A stretch of DNA of 64,000 nt from Ruegeria marisrubri (lineage in GTDB: Bacteria > Pseudomonadota > Alphaproteobacteria > Rhodobacterales > Rhodobacteraceae): contig NZ_LQBQ01000012.1 of assembly GCF_001507595.1 (NCBI RefSeq), positions 372,001 to 436,000 of the forward strand, read 5' to 3'. This document shows positions 49,277 to 56,712 of this stretch, in pieces. The position numbers were made by a program, and so were the translations under genes. The notes under the pieces are model-generated. The model saw only the letters and a list, made by a program, of their open reading frames with translations, was not told the origin of the DNA and made no database searches. Positions within the stretch are counted from its first letter, which is position 1, and each line of letters opens with the position of its first letter.

Positions 49277-50176
49277 TCACTTCGACCGGATTCGCGGCGG
49301 GCGCGGACCCTTCCAGTAGGCGGCGGTATCCTCGCGCATGGCCTCGTAGTCGGCGATGCGCTGGCGGGCCTCGGGGCCACCGGCGGCGACAAGGTGGCCC
49401 AGCAGGCAATCGAGCACCACCATCGCGCCCGCGAAACAGCCGAAATGGTGCTGCGACTGGATGCTGACCGGCAGAGTGACGCTGGGCTCGATCCCGGGCG
49501 CGATCACTTCGCTGTCCGACAGCAGGACGATGCGCGTGCCGCGTTCGCGGGCGAAGCGGAGGGATCTGATGGTTTCCGCCGAATAGGGCGTGAAGGTTAT
49601 GGCCAGCAGGCAATCGCCTTGGTCGGCGTCCAGAAGATCGTCCAGCGCCGATCCCATGTGTCGTGGCACCAGCTGCAATCCCGGCAATGCCATGCGCCCG
49701 ACATAGTGGAAATAATACGCCAGGGCGTAGCTGGCGCGCGTGGCCGTGACAAAGCACCGCCTGGCCTGCGTGATGTGGGTGACGGCGGCCTGCAACTTTT
49801 CGGGGCCGACCAGTCTCAATGACCGGGAGACCAGGTTGATCTCGTTGCGCGCCAGCGCGGATTGTGCCCGCGCAAAGGTGTCGCCCTTCGCCATCCGATC
49901 CAGCCAGTCGGTGCCCAGCCGATCCTCACTCTCGGTGACGAGAGCCGCGCGGAAGGGTTCCCGGAATGCCTCGAACCCGTCGAACCCCATCCGTTCGGCA
50001 AGCCGGACGATCGCATTGGTGCTGACCCCGATGCGCGCAGCGGTGACGCGGATCGGATCAATGCCGAAGTCGCCGGGGTGATCGATGATGTGTTTTGCCA
50101 CTGCTTGCAGTTGAGGCGGCAACTCGTCAATTCCCGCCCTCAGGCGGGCTGTGATCTGGGCGCGTGTCGGAGGCAT
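49277..50176 (-). CDS. MurR/RpiR-family transcriptional regulator
   Basis: A 299-residue regulator: N-terminal RpiR helix-turn-helix (ITARLRAGIDELPPQLQAVAKHIIDHPGDFGIDPIRVTAARIGVSTNAIVRLAERMGFDGFEAFREPF) and a C-terminal SIS domain (RCFVTATRASYALAYYFHYVGRMAL...DCLLAITFTPYSAETIRSLRFARERGTRIVLLSDSEVIAPG). SIS domains usually bind sugar phosphates, though RpiR proteins beside amino acid catabolic genes also exist. It is divergent from the BKACE-aminotransferase operon and probably controls it. Confidence 0.85.
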   Translation of the reverse strand: MPPTRAQITARLRAGIDELPPQLQAVAKHIIDHPGDFGIDPIRVTAARIGVSTNAIVRLAERMGFDGFEAFREPFRAALVTESEDRLGTDWLDRMAKGDTFARAQSALARNEINLVSRSLRLVGPEKLQAAVTHITQARRCFVTATRASYALAYYFHYVGRMALPGLQLVPRHMGSALDDLLDADQGDCLLAITFTPYSAETIRSLRFARERGTRIVLLSDSEVIAPGIEPSVTLPVSIQSQHHFGCFAGAMVVLDCLLGHLVAAGGPEARQRIADYEAMREDTAAYWKGPRPPRIRSK

Positions 50177-50187
50177 GGCATGATAAA

Positions 50188-50197
50188 AACATATGTT
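50188..50197. promoter_or_regulatory. Candidate RpiR operator 1
   Basis: Palindrome AACATATGTT in the divergent region 12 bp before the RpiR start. Confidence 0.35.
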
Positions 50198-50224
50198 ACG
50201 AACTTTGACAATTGAAAACGAATG

Positions 50225-50240
50225 TGGATGGGCGCATCCA
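50225..50240. promoter_or_regulatory. Candidate RpiR operator 2 or leader hairpin
   Basis: Perfect inverted repeat TGGATG-GGCG-CATCCA, 30 bp before the BKACE start in the same divergent region. Confidence 0.4.
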
Positions 50241-50270
50241 TAAACCTGAAAAAGCCTTTCAAGGTGCGCG

Positions 50271-51071
50271 ATGAACCAGATCTTTGCTTCTTTCAGTCCG
50301 GACCAAGACGCGGGTGGGGCGGTGCGCCGACCCTACATACTCGTGGCGCCCAATGGCGCGAGGCGCGGGCGCCAGGACCACCCGACGCTACCAGTGGATA
50401 CCGATGCGATCGTCGCCACCGCGCAGGCATGTCTTGCGGCTGGCGCGCAGGGGCTGCACCTGCATGTGAGGGACGCCGAAGGCCGGCACACGCTTGACGC
50501 GGGGCGATATCGCGAGGTGTTGGGTGAATTGCGGCACGCTGTGCCCCGGATGGAAGTTCAGATCACGACCGAGGCCGCCGGGATCTATGATGTGCAGGCC
50601 CAGCTTGACTGTCTGGAGGCGGTCCGGCCGGGCTGGGCCTCGATCTCGGTGCGCGAGATTGCCCGCTCGCCGGAGCTGGCCGACCGCGTTTACGGTGTGT
50701 GCTTCGCGCAGTGCACCCGGGTGCAGCATATCCTCTATGATGCCGATGACGCGACTCTGCTGGCCCGATGGCGGGCAGAGGGGATCGTGCGGCCGGAACA
50801 GGACGAGCGGTTGTTCGTTCTGGGCCGCTATGGCTCGGGGCAGGTGTCCCGTCCCGGTGATCTGGAACAGTTCATGCCCGCAAGCAAGCCCTGGATGGTC
50901 TGCGCCTTCGGCCCGCAGGAACATGCCTGCCTGCTGGCCGCCGCCGCGCGTGGCGGCGATCTGCGGGTGGGGTTCGAAAATGGCCTGACCGATGCCGATG
51001 GCATCCCCTGGGCCGACAATGCCGCATCGGTTGCGGCGCTGGTCAATGCGCTCGAAAGGACCCGGAAATGA
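50271..51071 (+). CDS. BKACE (DUF849) family enzyme of unknown substrate
   Basis: A 266-residue DUF849 protein, shorter than the carnitine BKACE at 6222. The zinc motif is kept (AAGAQGLHLHVRDAEGRHTLDAGRYREVL), with TEAAGIYDVQAQ and VGFENGLTDADGIPWADNAASVAAL as in the family. It probably cleaves a beta-keto acid, perhaps an amino- or ammonium-bearing one, with acetyl-CoA. It overlaps an aminotransferase gene by four bases; that gene may make the beta-keto acid from a beta-amino acid or omega-amine. Substrate unknown. Confidence 0.8.
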   Translation: MNQIFASFSPDQDAGGAVRRPYILVAPNGARRGRQDHPTLPVDTDAIVATAQACLAAGAQGLHLHVRDAEGRHTLDAGRYREVLGELRHAVPRMEVQITTEAAGIYDVQAQLDCLEAVRPGWASISVREIARSPELADRVYGVCFAQCTRVQHILYDADDATLLARWRAEGIVRPEQDERLFVLGRYGSGQVSRPGDLEQFMPASKPWMVCAFGPQEHACLLAAAARGGDLRVGFENGLTDADGIPWADNAASVAALVNALERTRK

Positions 51072-52390
51072 GCCATGTCTTTCCCCGCCACACAAAATCC
51101 GTTCTGCCGACGGTTGCGGGCGGTGACGGTTGCTATCTGATCGACGCCGAGGGCAAACGCTATCTCGATTGTGGCGATGCCGCCGTGTCCTGCCTGGGCC
51201 ATTCCAACCCGGCCGTCATCAAGGCAGTGCAGGAGCAGGTCGAGAAGATCGCCTTTGCCCATACCGGCTTCATGACCTCCGAACCGGCCGAGGCGCTGGC
51301 CGATCTGCTGATCGAACATGCACCGGGCGACTTGGACCGGGTCTATTTCGTGTCGGGCGGATCCGAGGCGACCGAGGCGGCGATCAAGCTGGCGCGCCAG
51401 TATTTCCTTGAGATGGGGCAGCCCGAGCGCCGCCGCGTGATCGCCCGCAGGCAGAGCTATCACGGCAACACGCTGGGCGCCCTGTCGGCTGGGGGCAACG
51501 AATGGCGGCGTGCGCAGTTCGCGCCGCTCTTGATCGAGATGAGCCACATCGCCCCGTGCTATGAGTATGCCGAGAAACCCGAGGGCGAGAACAGTTTCGA
51601 CTACGGCCAGCGCGTCGCCAACGAGCTTGAGGCCGAGATCCTGCGCCTCGGCCCCGAAACCGTCATGGCCTTCATGGCCGAGCCGGTCGTGGGCGCGACG
51701 CTGGGCGCAGTCCCGGCGGTCGAGGGCTATTTCAAGCGCATCCGCGAGATCTGCGACCAATATGGCGTTCTGCTGATCCTCGACGAGGTGATGTGCGGCA
51801 TGGGGCGCACCGGCCACCTGTTCGCCTGTGACCACGACGGGGTCGCTCCGGACATCCTGTGCATCGCCAAGGGGCTGGGCGCGGGCTATCAGCCGATCGG
51901 CGCCATGCTGTGCTCGGGCGCGATCTATGACGCGATCAGCAACGGCTCGGGCTTTTTCCAGCACGGCCACACCTATATCGGCCACCCGGTGGCCACGGCG
52001 GCGGCGCTGGCCGTGGTGCGTGAATTGACCGGCCGCGATCTGCCGGCTCGTGCCGGTGTCATGGGGGACAAGCTGAACGCGGCGCTGGAAAGCGCGTTTG
52101 GGCAGCACCCGAACGTGGGCGACATCCGGGGGCGCGGGCTGTTCCGCGGGATCGAGCTGGTGGCCGACCGAGACAGCAAGGCCCCCTTTGATCCGGCGTT
52201 GGGGCTGGCCGGCAAGATCAAGAAGGCTGCCGTGGCCGAAGGGCTGATCTGTTACCCGATGTCCGGCACGCGGGATGGCAGGAACGGCGACCACATCCTG
52301 CTGGCGCCGCCCTTCATCATCGAGGACGCGCAGATCGGCGAACTGGCCGAGAAACTGTCGCGGGCGATTTCCGCGTCGCTGCCGCGATAG
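51068..52390 (+). CDS. Class III (omega) aminotransferase
   Basis: A 440-residue PLP aminotransferase: VSGGSEATEAAIKLARQYF binds the cofactor phosphate, RQSYHGNTLGALS, LILDEVMCGMGRTGHLFACDHDG and the PLP lysine Lys268 in CIAKGLGAGYQPIGAML. It transfers an amino group from a distal amine to pyruvate or another keto acid. Start overlaps the BKACE stop, indicating one pathway. A bidirectional terminator lies 20 bp after the stop. Family secure; substrate not readable. Confidence 0.9.
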   Translation: MSHVFPRHTKSVLPTVAGGDGCYLIDAEGKRYLDCGDAAVSCLGHSNPAVIKAVQEQVEKIAFAHTGFMTSEPAEALADLLIEHAPGDLDRVYFVSGGSEATEAAIKLARQYFLEMGQPERRRVIARRQSYHGNTLGALSAGGNEWRRAQFAPLLIEMSHIAPCYEYAEKPEGENSFDYGQRVANELEAEILRLGPETVMAFMAEPVVGATLGAVPAVEGYFKRIREICDQYGVLLILDEVMCGMGRTGHLFACDHDGVAPDILCIAKGLGAGYQPIGAMLCSGAIYDAISNGSGFFQHGHTYIGHPVATAAALAVVRELTGRDLPARAGVMGDKLNAALESAFGQHPNVGDIRGRGLFRGIELVADRDSKAPFDPALGLAGKIKKAAVAEGLICYPMSGTRDGRNGDHILLAPPFIIEDAQIGELAEKLSRAISASLPR

Positions 52391-52409
52391 CCTCAAACCC
52401 CAAAAGAAA

Positions 52410-52447
52410 AAGGCCCCGCCAGAGCATCTCTGACAGGGCCATTTTTT
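52410..52447. terminator. Bidirectional terminator (aminotransferase / infC)
   Basis: GGCCC-cgc-CAGAG-cat-CTCTG-aca-GGGCC with ATTTTTT on the right and AGAAAAA on the left. It serves the plus-strand aminotransferase and the minus-strand infC. Confidence 0.85.
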
Positions 52448-52462
52448 CATTGCCTTCCGCCG

Positions 52463-53011
52463 TTACTTCTGCGGCAGCGGTCCGATCATCATGACCATCT
52501 GGCGGCCTTCCATCTTCGGCATGTTCTCGATCTTGCCGATCTCCTTGACGTCCTCGGCCACACGTTCCAGCAGCTCGCGCCCCAGATTCTGGTGCGCCAT
52601 CTCGCGGCCGCGGAAGCGCAGGGTGACCTTCACCTTGTCGCCGTTTTCCAGAAACTTCACGACGTTCCTCATCTTCACGTCGTAGTCATGGGTGTCGGTA
52701 TTCGGCCGGAACTTGACCTCCTTCACCTCGATGATCTTCTGTTTCTTGCGTGCCTCGCTCTCGCGCTTCTGCTGTTCGTACTTGTATTTGCCATAGTCCA
52801 TGATCTTGCAGACCGGTGGCTTGGCATTGGGCGAGATCTCGACCAGATCGAGGCCGGCATCTTGGGCCATTTGCAGGGCTTTGGCGGGATGAACCACCCC
52901 GACATTTTCGCCATCGGCGCCGATCAGACGGATTTCGGGGGCACGGATCTTGTCATTGACGCGCGGGCCGGTGTCGCGTTGCGGCGGCGCGTTGTGAGGT
53001 CTGCGAGCTAT
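52463..53011 (-). CDS. infC: Translation initiation factor IF-3 with AUA start codon
   Basis: A 182-residue IF-3 when started at the ATA at 53011: (M)[37 protein letters not shown], followed by the family core [44 protein letters not shown] and [20 protein letters not shown]. There is no ATG, GTG or TTG in frame between the upstream stop and residue 40, and the conserved N-terminal domain needs this start. AAAGGA lies eight bases before the ATA. E. coli infC starts with AUU so that IF-3 represses its own translation; the same logic is likely here. An AUG-start reading from 52897 would lose the first 38 residues. Confidence 0.9.
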   Translation of the reverse strand: MARRPHNAPPQRDTGPRVNDKIRAPEIRLIGADGENVGVVHPAKALQMAQDAGLDLVEISPNAKPPVCKIMDYGKYKYEQQKRESEARKKQKIIEVKEVKFRPNTDTHDYDVKMRNVVKFLENGDKVKVTLRFRGREMAHQNLGRELLERVAEDVKEIGKIENMPKMEGRQMVMMIGPLPQK

Positions 53012-53025
53012 GGGTTCATTCCTTT
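53012..53025 (-). promoter_or_regulatory. infC ribosome binding site overlapping a 3-codon AUG frame
   Basis: On the minus strand, AAAGGA then ATGAACCC precede the ATA start. The ATG opens ATG AAC CCA TAG in another frame, whose stop overlaps the ATA codon. Confidence 0.7.
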
Positions 53026-53125
53026 GATTATTGCAGAATTTCGAGCCCGGAATTTAGACCGGGGCGCACGGCGTTTCAAGCCGCAACAAGCGCGAAGGCA
53101 AAGGTTTTCGGGAAGATTTGCGGCC

Positions 53126-54520
53126 TCAACCCGCATGTGCGGCAACAAAGTCGCGCAGCAGACGGCGGAACTGGTCATAGGCCGGCGTGCCCGGCAGCAG
53201 CATGTGGTTGTTGCCGGGCAGGGTCACGAACTCTGCCCCCGGAATCAGCGCCGCCATGCGCCGGCCTTCCTCGAGGGGCACGCGCTTGTCGCCCTCGGAA
53301 TGGGTCACCAGAACGGGAACCGTGATCTGTTTTGCCAGGTCCGAGACATCGCAGCTGCCGTTCATTTCGTTGATGCGCGCCGCGTTTTCCGCCGAAGACG
53401 CGACCCGCTGAAGCTCGTCGAAACTGCTTTTCTGGGTCGGGCTGCCATCGGGCAGGAAGATCTCGGTGAACATATGCCGAAAGGCGGGAATGACCGAGCC
53501 CCAGCCCGCCCGGATGATTTGCGTCGTGGCGCTGTGCAACTCTTCCTGATCTGGCATATCCCGCATCAGCGGCCCGCGCACGAACCCGCCGCACATGACG
53601 ATGCAATGGACCCGCTCGGGATGCTTCACCGCGTAACGGATCGCGATCGCGCAGCCTTGCGATGCGGCGAGAATCGAGAAACGGTCAAGCCCCGCCGCAT
53701 CGACGACCTTTTCGACATCCGACAGCATCGCCTCGTTGGAGATGTCGTCCACCGCCCAGTCCGACAGCCCGGTGCCGCGCTGATCGAACCGAACAAGCCT
53801 GTAATACGTCGCCAGGTCGTGCAGAAGCGGACCCCAGATCGGGCTCGCCCAATCATATTCCAGGTGGTTCAGCCAGTTGGGCATCTTGAACAGGGCAGGG
53901 CCGTCTCCGACCGCCGCATAGGCCAGCTGAACGCCGTCCTGGGCCATGCAGAATTCGACCTTCTGCATCCGCATGATCTCTTCGGCGCCGGCAAAGCGGT
54001 CGCGGGTTTCCGGTGTCCATTGCCAGGCGCGGACGCGGCGCGAGATGTTCTTGACCGAATGCGAGCCAAGATCGGTAAAGGTTTCGGGAATCTGGTTCGA
54101 GACCAGTTGATGCACGGCGTCCGAGACGCAGATACCGCCGGGTTCCGCCAGCTGTTCCAGACGGGCTGCGACATTGACGCCATCCCCGAACAGGTCGCCA
54201 TCTTCTTCGACGACGTCGCCTATGTTGACCCCGACCCGGTATTGAATCCGGTTGCCGTCGGGCTGGTTCCCCTCGCGTCTCAGCATCTTGAGCTGCACGT
54301 CGATGGCACAGCGAACCGCCTCGCGAACGCTGGGATATTCCACCAGCATGCCGTCGCCGGTCGACTTGACGACCCTGCCACGGTTCTTTTCGATTGTCGG
54401 GTATACCAGTTCGCGCAGGTGCGCGCGCTGCCGCCCCAGAATTCCGTCCTCGTCCGCTTCGACAAGGCGGCTATACCCAGCTGTATCGGCAATCAGAACA
54501 GTGGTCAGCCGACGTTGCAT
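53126..54520 (-). CDS. Class III nucleotide cyclase fused to an alpha/beta hydrolase
   Basis: A 464-residue two-domain protein. Residues 1-165 are a class III adenylate cyclase domain: metal Asp12 (LIADTAGYSRLV) and Asp56 (VKSTGDGML), substrate Lys52, Asp113, and transition-state Asn116 and Arg120 (FGDGVNVAAR), so it looks active and ATP-specific. Residues about 190-464 are an alpha/beta hydrolase: Ser287 in LAASQGC (Ala in place of the first Gly of GxSxG), Asp411 and His439. No membrane segment is seen. Mycobacterial Rv1900c has both domains in the reverse order. Ligand and substrate unknown. Confidence 0.85.
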   Translation of the reverse strand: MQRRLTTVLIADTAGYSRLVEADEDGILGRQRAHLRELVYPTIEKNRGRVVKSTGDGMLVEYPSVREAVRCAIDVQLKMLRREGNQPDGNRIQYRVGVNIGDVVEEDGDLFGDGVNVAARLEQLAEPGGICVSDAVHQLVSNQIPETFTDLGSHSVKNISRRVRAWQWTPETRDRFAGAEEIMRMQKVEFCMAQDGVQLAYAAVGDGPALFKMPNWLNHLEYDWASPIWGPLLHDLATYYRLVRFDQRGTGLSDWAVDDISNEAMLSDVEKVVDAAGLDRFSILAASQGCAIAIRYAVKHPERVHCIVMCGGFVRGPLMRDMPDQEELHSATTQIIRAGWGSVIPAFRHMFTEIFLPDGSPTQKSSFDELQRVASSAENAARINEMNGSCDVSDLAKQITVPVLVTHSEGDKRVPLEEGRRMAALIPGAEFVTLPGNNHMLLPGTPAYDQFRRLLRDFVAAHAG

Positions 54521-54565
54521 GCTGCCCTCCAGACTTCTCCCCGATATCCGCCATTACTTTACAAC

Positions 54566-54600
54566 AAAAAGCCCCCGGAACGAAGGATTGTTCCGGAGGC
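54566..54600 (-). terminator. fpr terminator
   Basis: On the minus strand, GCCTCCGGAAC / GTTCCGGGGGC arms around an eight-base loop, then TTTTTG. It lies 25 bp past the fpr stop. Confidence 0.8.
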
Positions 54601-54624
54601 GAAAACAATGGGGTAGGTTCCGAT

Positions 54625-55458
54625 CTAGCCGACGAAGGCTTTTTCGATCACGAATTCCTTGGGCTCGGAATTGGCGCCTTCGCGCAGGCCGAACTCTTCG
54701 AGAATGGCCTTGATGTCATGGTTGAAGGCTAGGCTGCCGCAGACCATGGCGCGATCGGTTTCCGGCTTGATCCCGCCCTCGATACCCAGATCCTTGAACA
54801 CGGTGCCGTCTTTCAGCAGGTCGGTGATCCGGCCCATCCTGGGGCTCTCTTCGCGGGTGGTCGTCGGGTAATAGCGGATCTTGTCGGCAAAACCTTCGCC
54901 GATCAGCTCTTCCAGCAACTCGTCCTGCTTGATCTTCTCGATCAGTTGGCGGCCGTATTCCAGATCGGCCACCTCGCGGCAGGTGTGGGTGATGATGACC
55001 TCGTCGTAGTCCTCGTAGGTCTGCGGCTCGCGCAGCAGCGAGGCAAACGGCGCAAACCCGGTGCCGGTGGCAAAAAACCAGATGCGTTTGCCGGGCAAAA
55101 GCGCGTCATGCACCAGCGTTCCGACCGGCTTGGGGCGCAGGATGATCTGATCGCCCGGCTTGATGTGCTGCAGCTTCGAGGTCAGCGGCCCGTTCGGCAC
55201 CTTGATCGAGTAGAATTCCAGCTCGTCATCCCAGGCCGGCGAGGCGATGGAATAGGCGCGCAGCAGCGGCTTGCCGTTGTCGCCCAGCAGGCCGATCATC
55301 ACGAACTCGCCCGAGCGGAACCGCAGAGATTGCGGGCGCGTCACCTTGAACGAGAACAGACTGTCGGTCCAATGCTTCACTTCGGTGACGGTCTGAGCGT
55401 CAGGCAGGGTAGGGGCCTTCACGGCGGTTGCTTCGGTCACGGATTTCATCTCTGTCAT
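54625..55458 (-). CDS. fpr: Ferredoxin/flavodoxin-NADP reductase
   Basis: A 277-residue FNR of the bacterial type. FAD site LLRAYSIASPAWDDELEFYSIKVPNGPLTSKL (RxYS), NADP site FFATGTGFAPFASLLREP, and the C-terminal FVIEKAFVG with the family aromatic. It supplies reduced ferredoxin or flavodoxin, here most likely for sulfite reductase. It lies about 90 bp downstream of DUF934-cysH-cysI on the same strand and closes the cluster with an intrinsic terminator. Confidence 0.95.
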   Translation of the reverse strand: MTEMKSVTEATAVKAPTLPDAQTVTEVKHWTDSLFSFKVTRPQSLRFRSGEFVMIGLLGDNGKPLLRAYSIASPAWDDELEFYSIKVPNGPLTSKLQHIKPGDQIILRPKPVGTLVHDALLPGKRIWFFATGTGFAPFASLLREPQTYEDYDEVIITHTCREVADLEYGRQLIEKIKQDELLEELIGEGFADKIRYYPTTTREESPRMGRITDLLKDGTVFKDLGIEGGIKPETDRAMVCGSLAFNHDIKAILEEFGLREGANSEPKEFVIEKAFVG

Positions 55459-55546
55459 CGTTTCACTGCCGGTCTGCTAAACCGGCATCTCCGTTTAAGC
55501 TTTGATCCATGTCAGGAAAAGGGGGCAGATTGCCCCGTTCGTTGCG

Positions 55547-55954
55547 TCACCCGCGCAGGCGGGCCTGATAGTCGTGGTCCTGCCAGTTGGCGCGGGCCAG
55601 CCACTGATCCTCGGGCTGGCGGGCAGCAAGGGCATGGTCGATCTCGACCTCGTCGAAGCCGCTGCGGCGCGCCATGGCGTATTGGTCGGCCAGCACATGC
55701 CCCTTGGCGCGCAGGCGGCCCTTGTAGCCTTTCAGGCGCAGGGTGCGGGCGATGGTAAACCCCCGGCCATCGGCGAAAGAGGGGAAATCCACCCGCACCA
55801 TTTTCACCCCGCCCAGCCGCTCGGCCAGGTCATCGGGGTCGGTATCTGACGTCACGTCCAGCGCCACCACGTCATTGGCGGCATCGTCCAGCGAGACAAA
55901 GCCGTCGGTCCAGTCGTCGGGCGCAAAGCCTTGGTCGGTCACGATTACGTTCAT
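55547..55954 (-). CDS. DUF934 family protein of the sulfate assimilation cluster
   Basis: A 135-residue DUF934 protein (VALDVTSDTDPDDLAERLGGVKMVRVDFPSFADGRGFTIARTLRLKGYKGRLRAKGHVLADQYAMARRSGFDEVEID). Members almost always sit with cysH and cysI, and some annotations link them to electron transfer or assembly for sulfite reductase, but the role is not established. It overlaps cysH by four bases. Confidence 0.85.
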   Translation of the reverse strand: MNVIVTDQGFAPDDWTDGFVSLDDAANDVVALDVTSDTDPDDLAERLGGVKMVRVDFPSFADGRGFTIARTLRLKGYKGRLRAKGHVLADQYAMARRSGFDEVEIDHALAARQPEDQWLARANWQDHDYQARLRG

Positions 55955-56712
55955 GTTTTCTCTCCGCTGCGCACCATCTTGCCGTTCACGAAATGGATGC
56001 CGCATTCTTCCTTGTCCTGATCGCGCCAGCGCCCGGCGCGGGGGTCTTCGCCGTCCTTCACTGGCGAGGTGCAGGGCGCACAGCCGATCGAAGGGTATCC
56101 CTTGGCCACCAGCGGATGCCGGGGCAGGCGGTTTTCTTCCATATAGGCGCGCACGTCCTGAGGCGCCCAGTGGGCCAGAGGGTTGACCTTGATCCGGCCG
56201 GTGCCGTCCTCGACCTCGAAGAACTCGAGCGTCGCGCGGGTGCCCGACTGGAACCGCTTGCGCCCGGTGATCCAGCCGTCATAGCCCGCCAGCGCCCGCT
56301 GCAACGGGATCGTCTTGCGCAGGGTGCAGCAGGCGTCCATGTCGCGCAGGCGCAGCGCGCCATAGGGGTCGTCCCGCTCAACCTCTTGCGCGTCGGCGCG
56401 GATGACCCGCACGTTCTTCAGCCCGAGGCGCTCGCTCACCTCCTGCTGATAGATCAGCGTCTCGGTGAACAGCATCTGGGTGTCCACGAACAGCACCGGG
56501 GTGTTCTTGTCGATCACCGCCGCCATGTGCAGCAACACCACCGACTCGGCGCCAAAGCTGGAAACCAGAGCGATCTTGCCGGCATGTTCCAGCGCCCCGT
56601 GCATCACGTCATGGGCGCTGTGATGCCGGTAGCGGGCGTTGAGCGCCTCGACCTTCTCGGTCAGCGCCTGGCGCTCCTTGCCCAGCTCGGTCTGGATTTC
56701 GTCAAGCGGCAT
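55951..56712 (-). CDS. cysH: Adenylylsulfate/phosphoadenylylsulfate reductase
   Basis: A 253-residue reductase of the CysH family. Substrate loop VSSFGAESVVLLHM, the GRKRFQSGTRATL segment, and two cysteine pairs, CCTLRK and CAPC, that bind a 4Fe-4S cluster. These mark the APS-type reductases, which use APS (or both APS and PAPS). The final ECGIHF carries the catalytic Cys. The ATG at 56712 overlaps the cysI stop region by 11 bases. It makes sulfite from activated sulfate. Confidence 0.95.
   Translation of the reverse strand: MPLDEIQTELGKERQALTEKVEALNARYRHHSAHDVMHGALEHAGKIALVSSFGAESVVLLHMAAVIDKNTPVLFVDTQMLFTETLIYQQEVSERLGLKNVRVIRADAQEVERDDPYGALRLRDMDACCTLRKTIPLQRALAGYDGWITGRKRFQSGTRATLEFFEVEDGTGRIKVNPLAHWAPQDVRAYMEENRLPRHPLVAKGYPSIGCAPCTSPVKDGEDPRAGRWRDQDKEECGIHFVNGKMVRSGEKT

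Noticed and set aside
52463..52897. infC starting at an internal ATG-like codon at 52897
   Set aside because: It would remove the conserved N-terminal 38 residues, and the codon is GTG inside the family core (VVHPAKALQ).
52592..54616. About 674-codon plus-strand frame opposite infC and the cyclase
   Set aside because: It crosses two genes and an intergenic region and has no recognisable domain.
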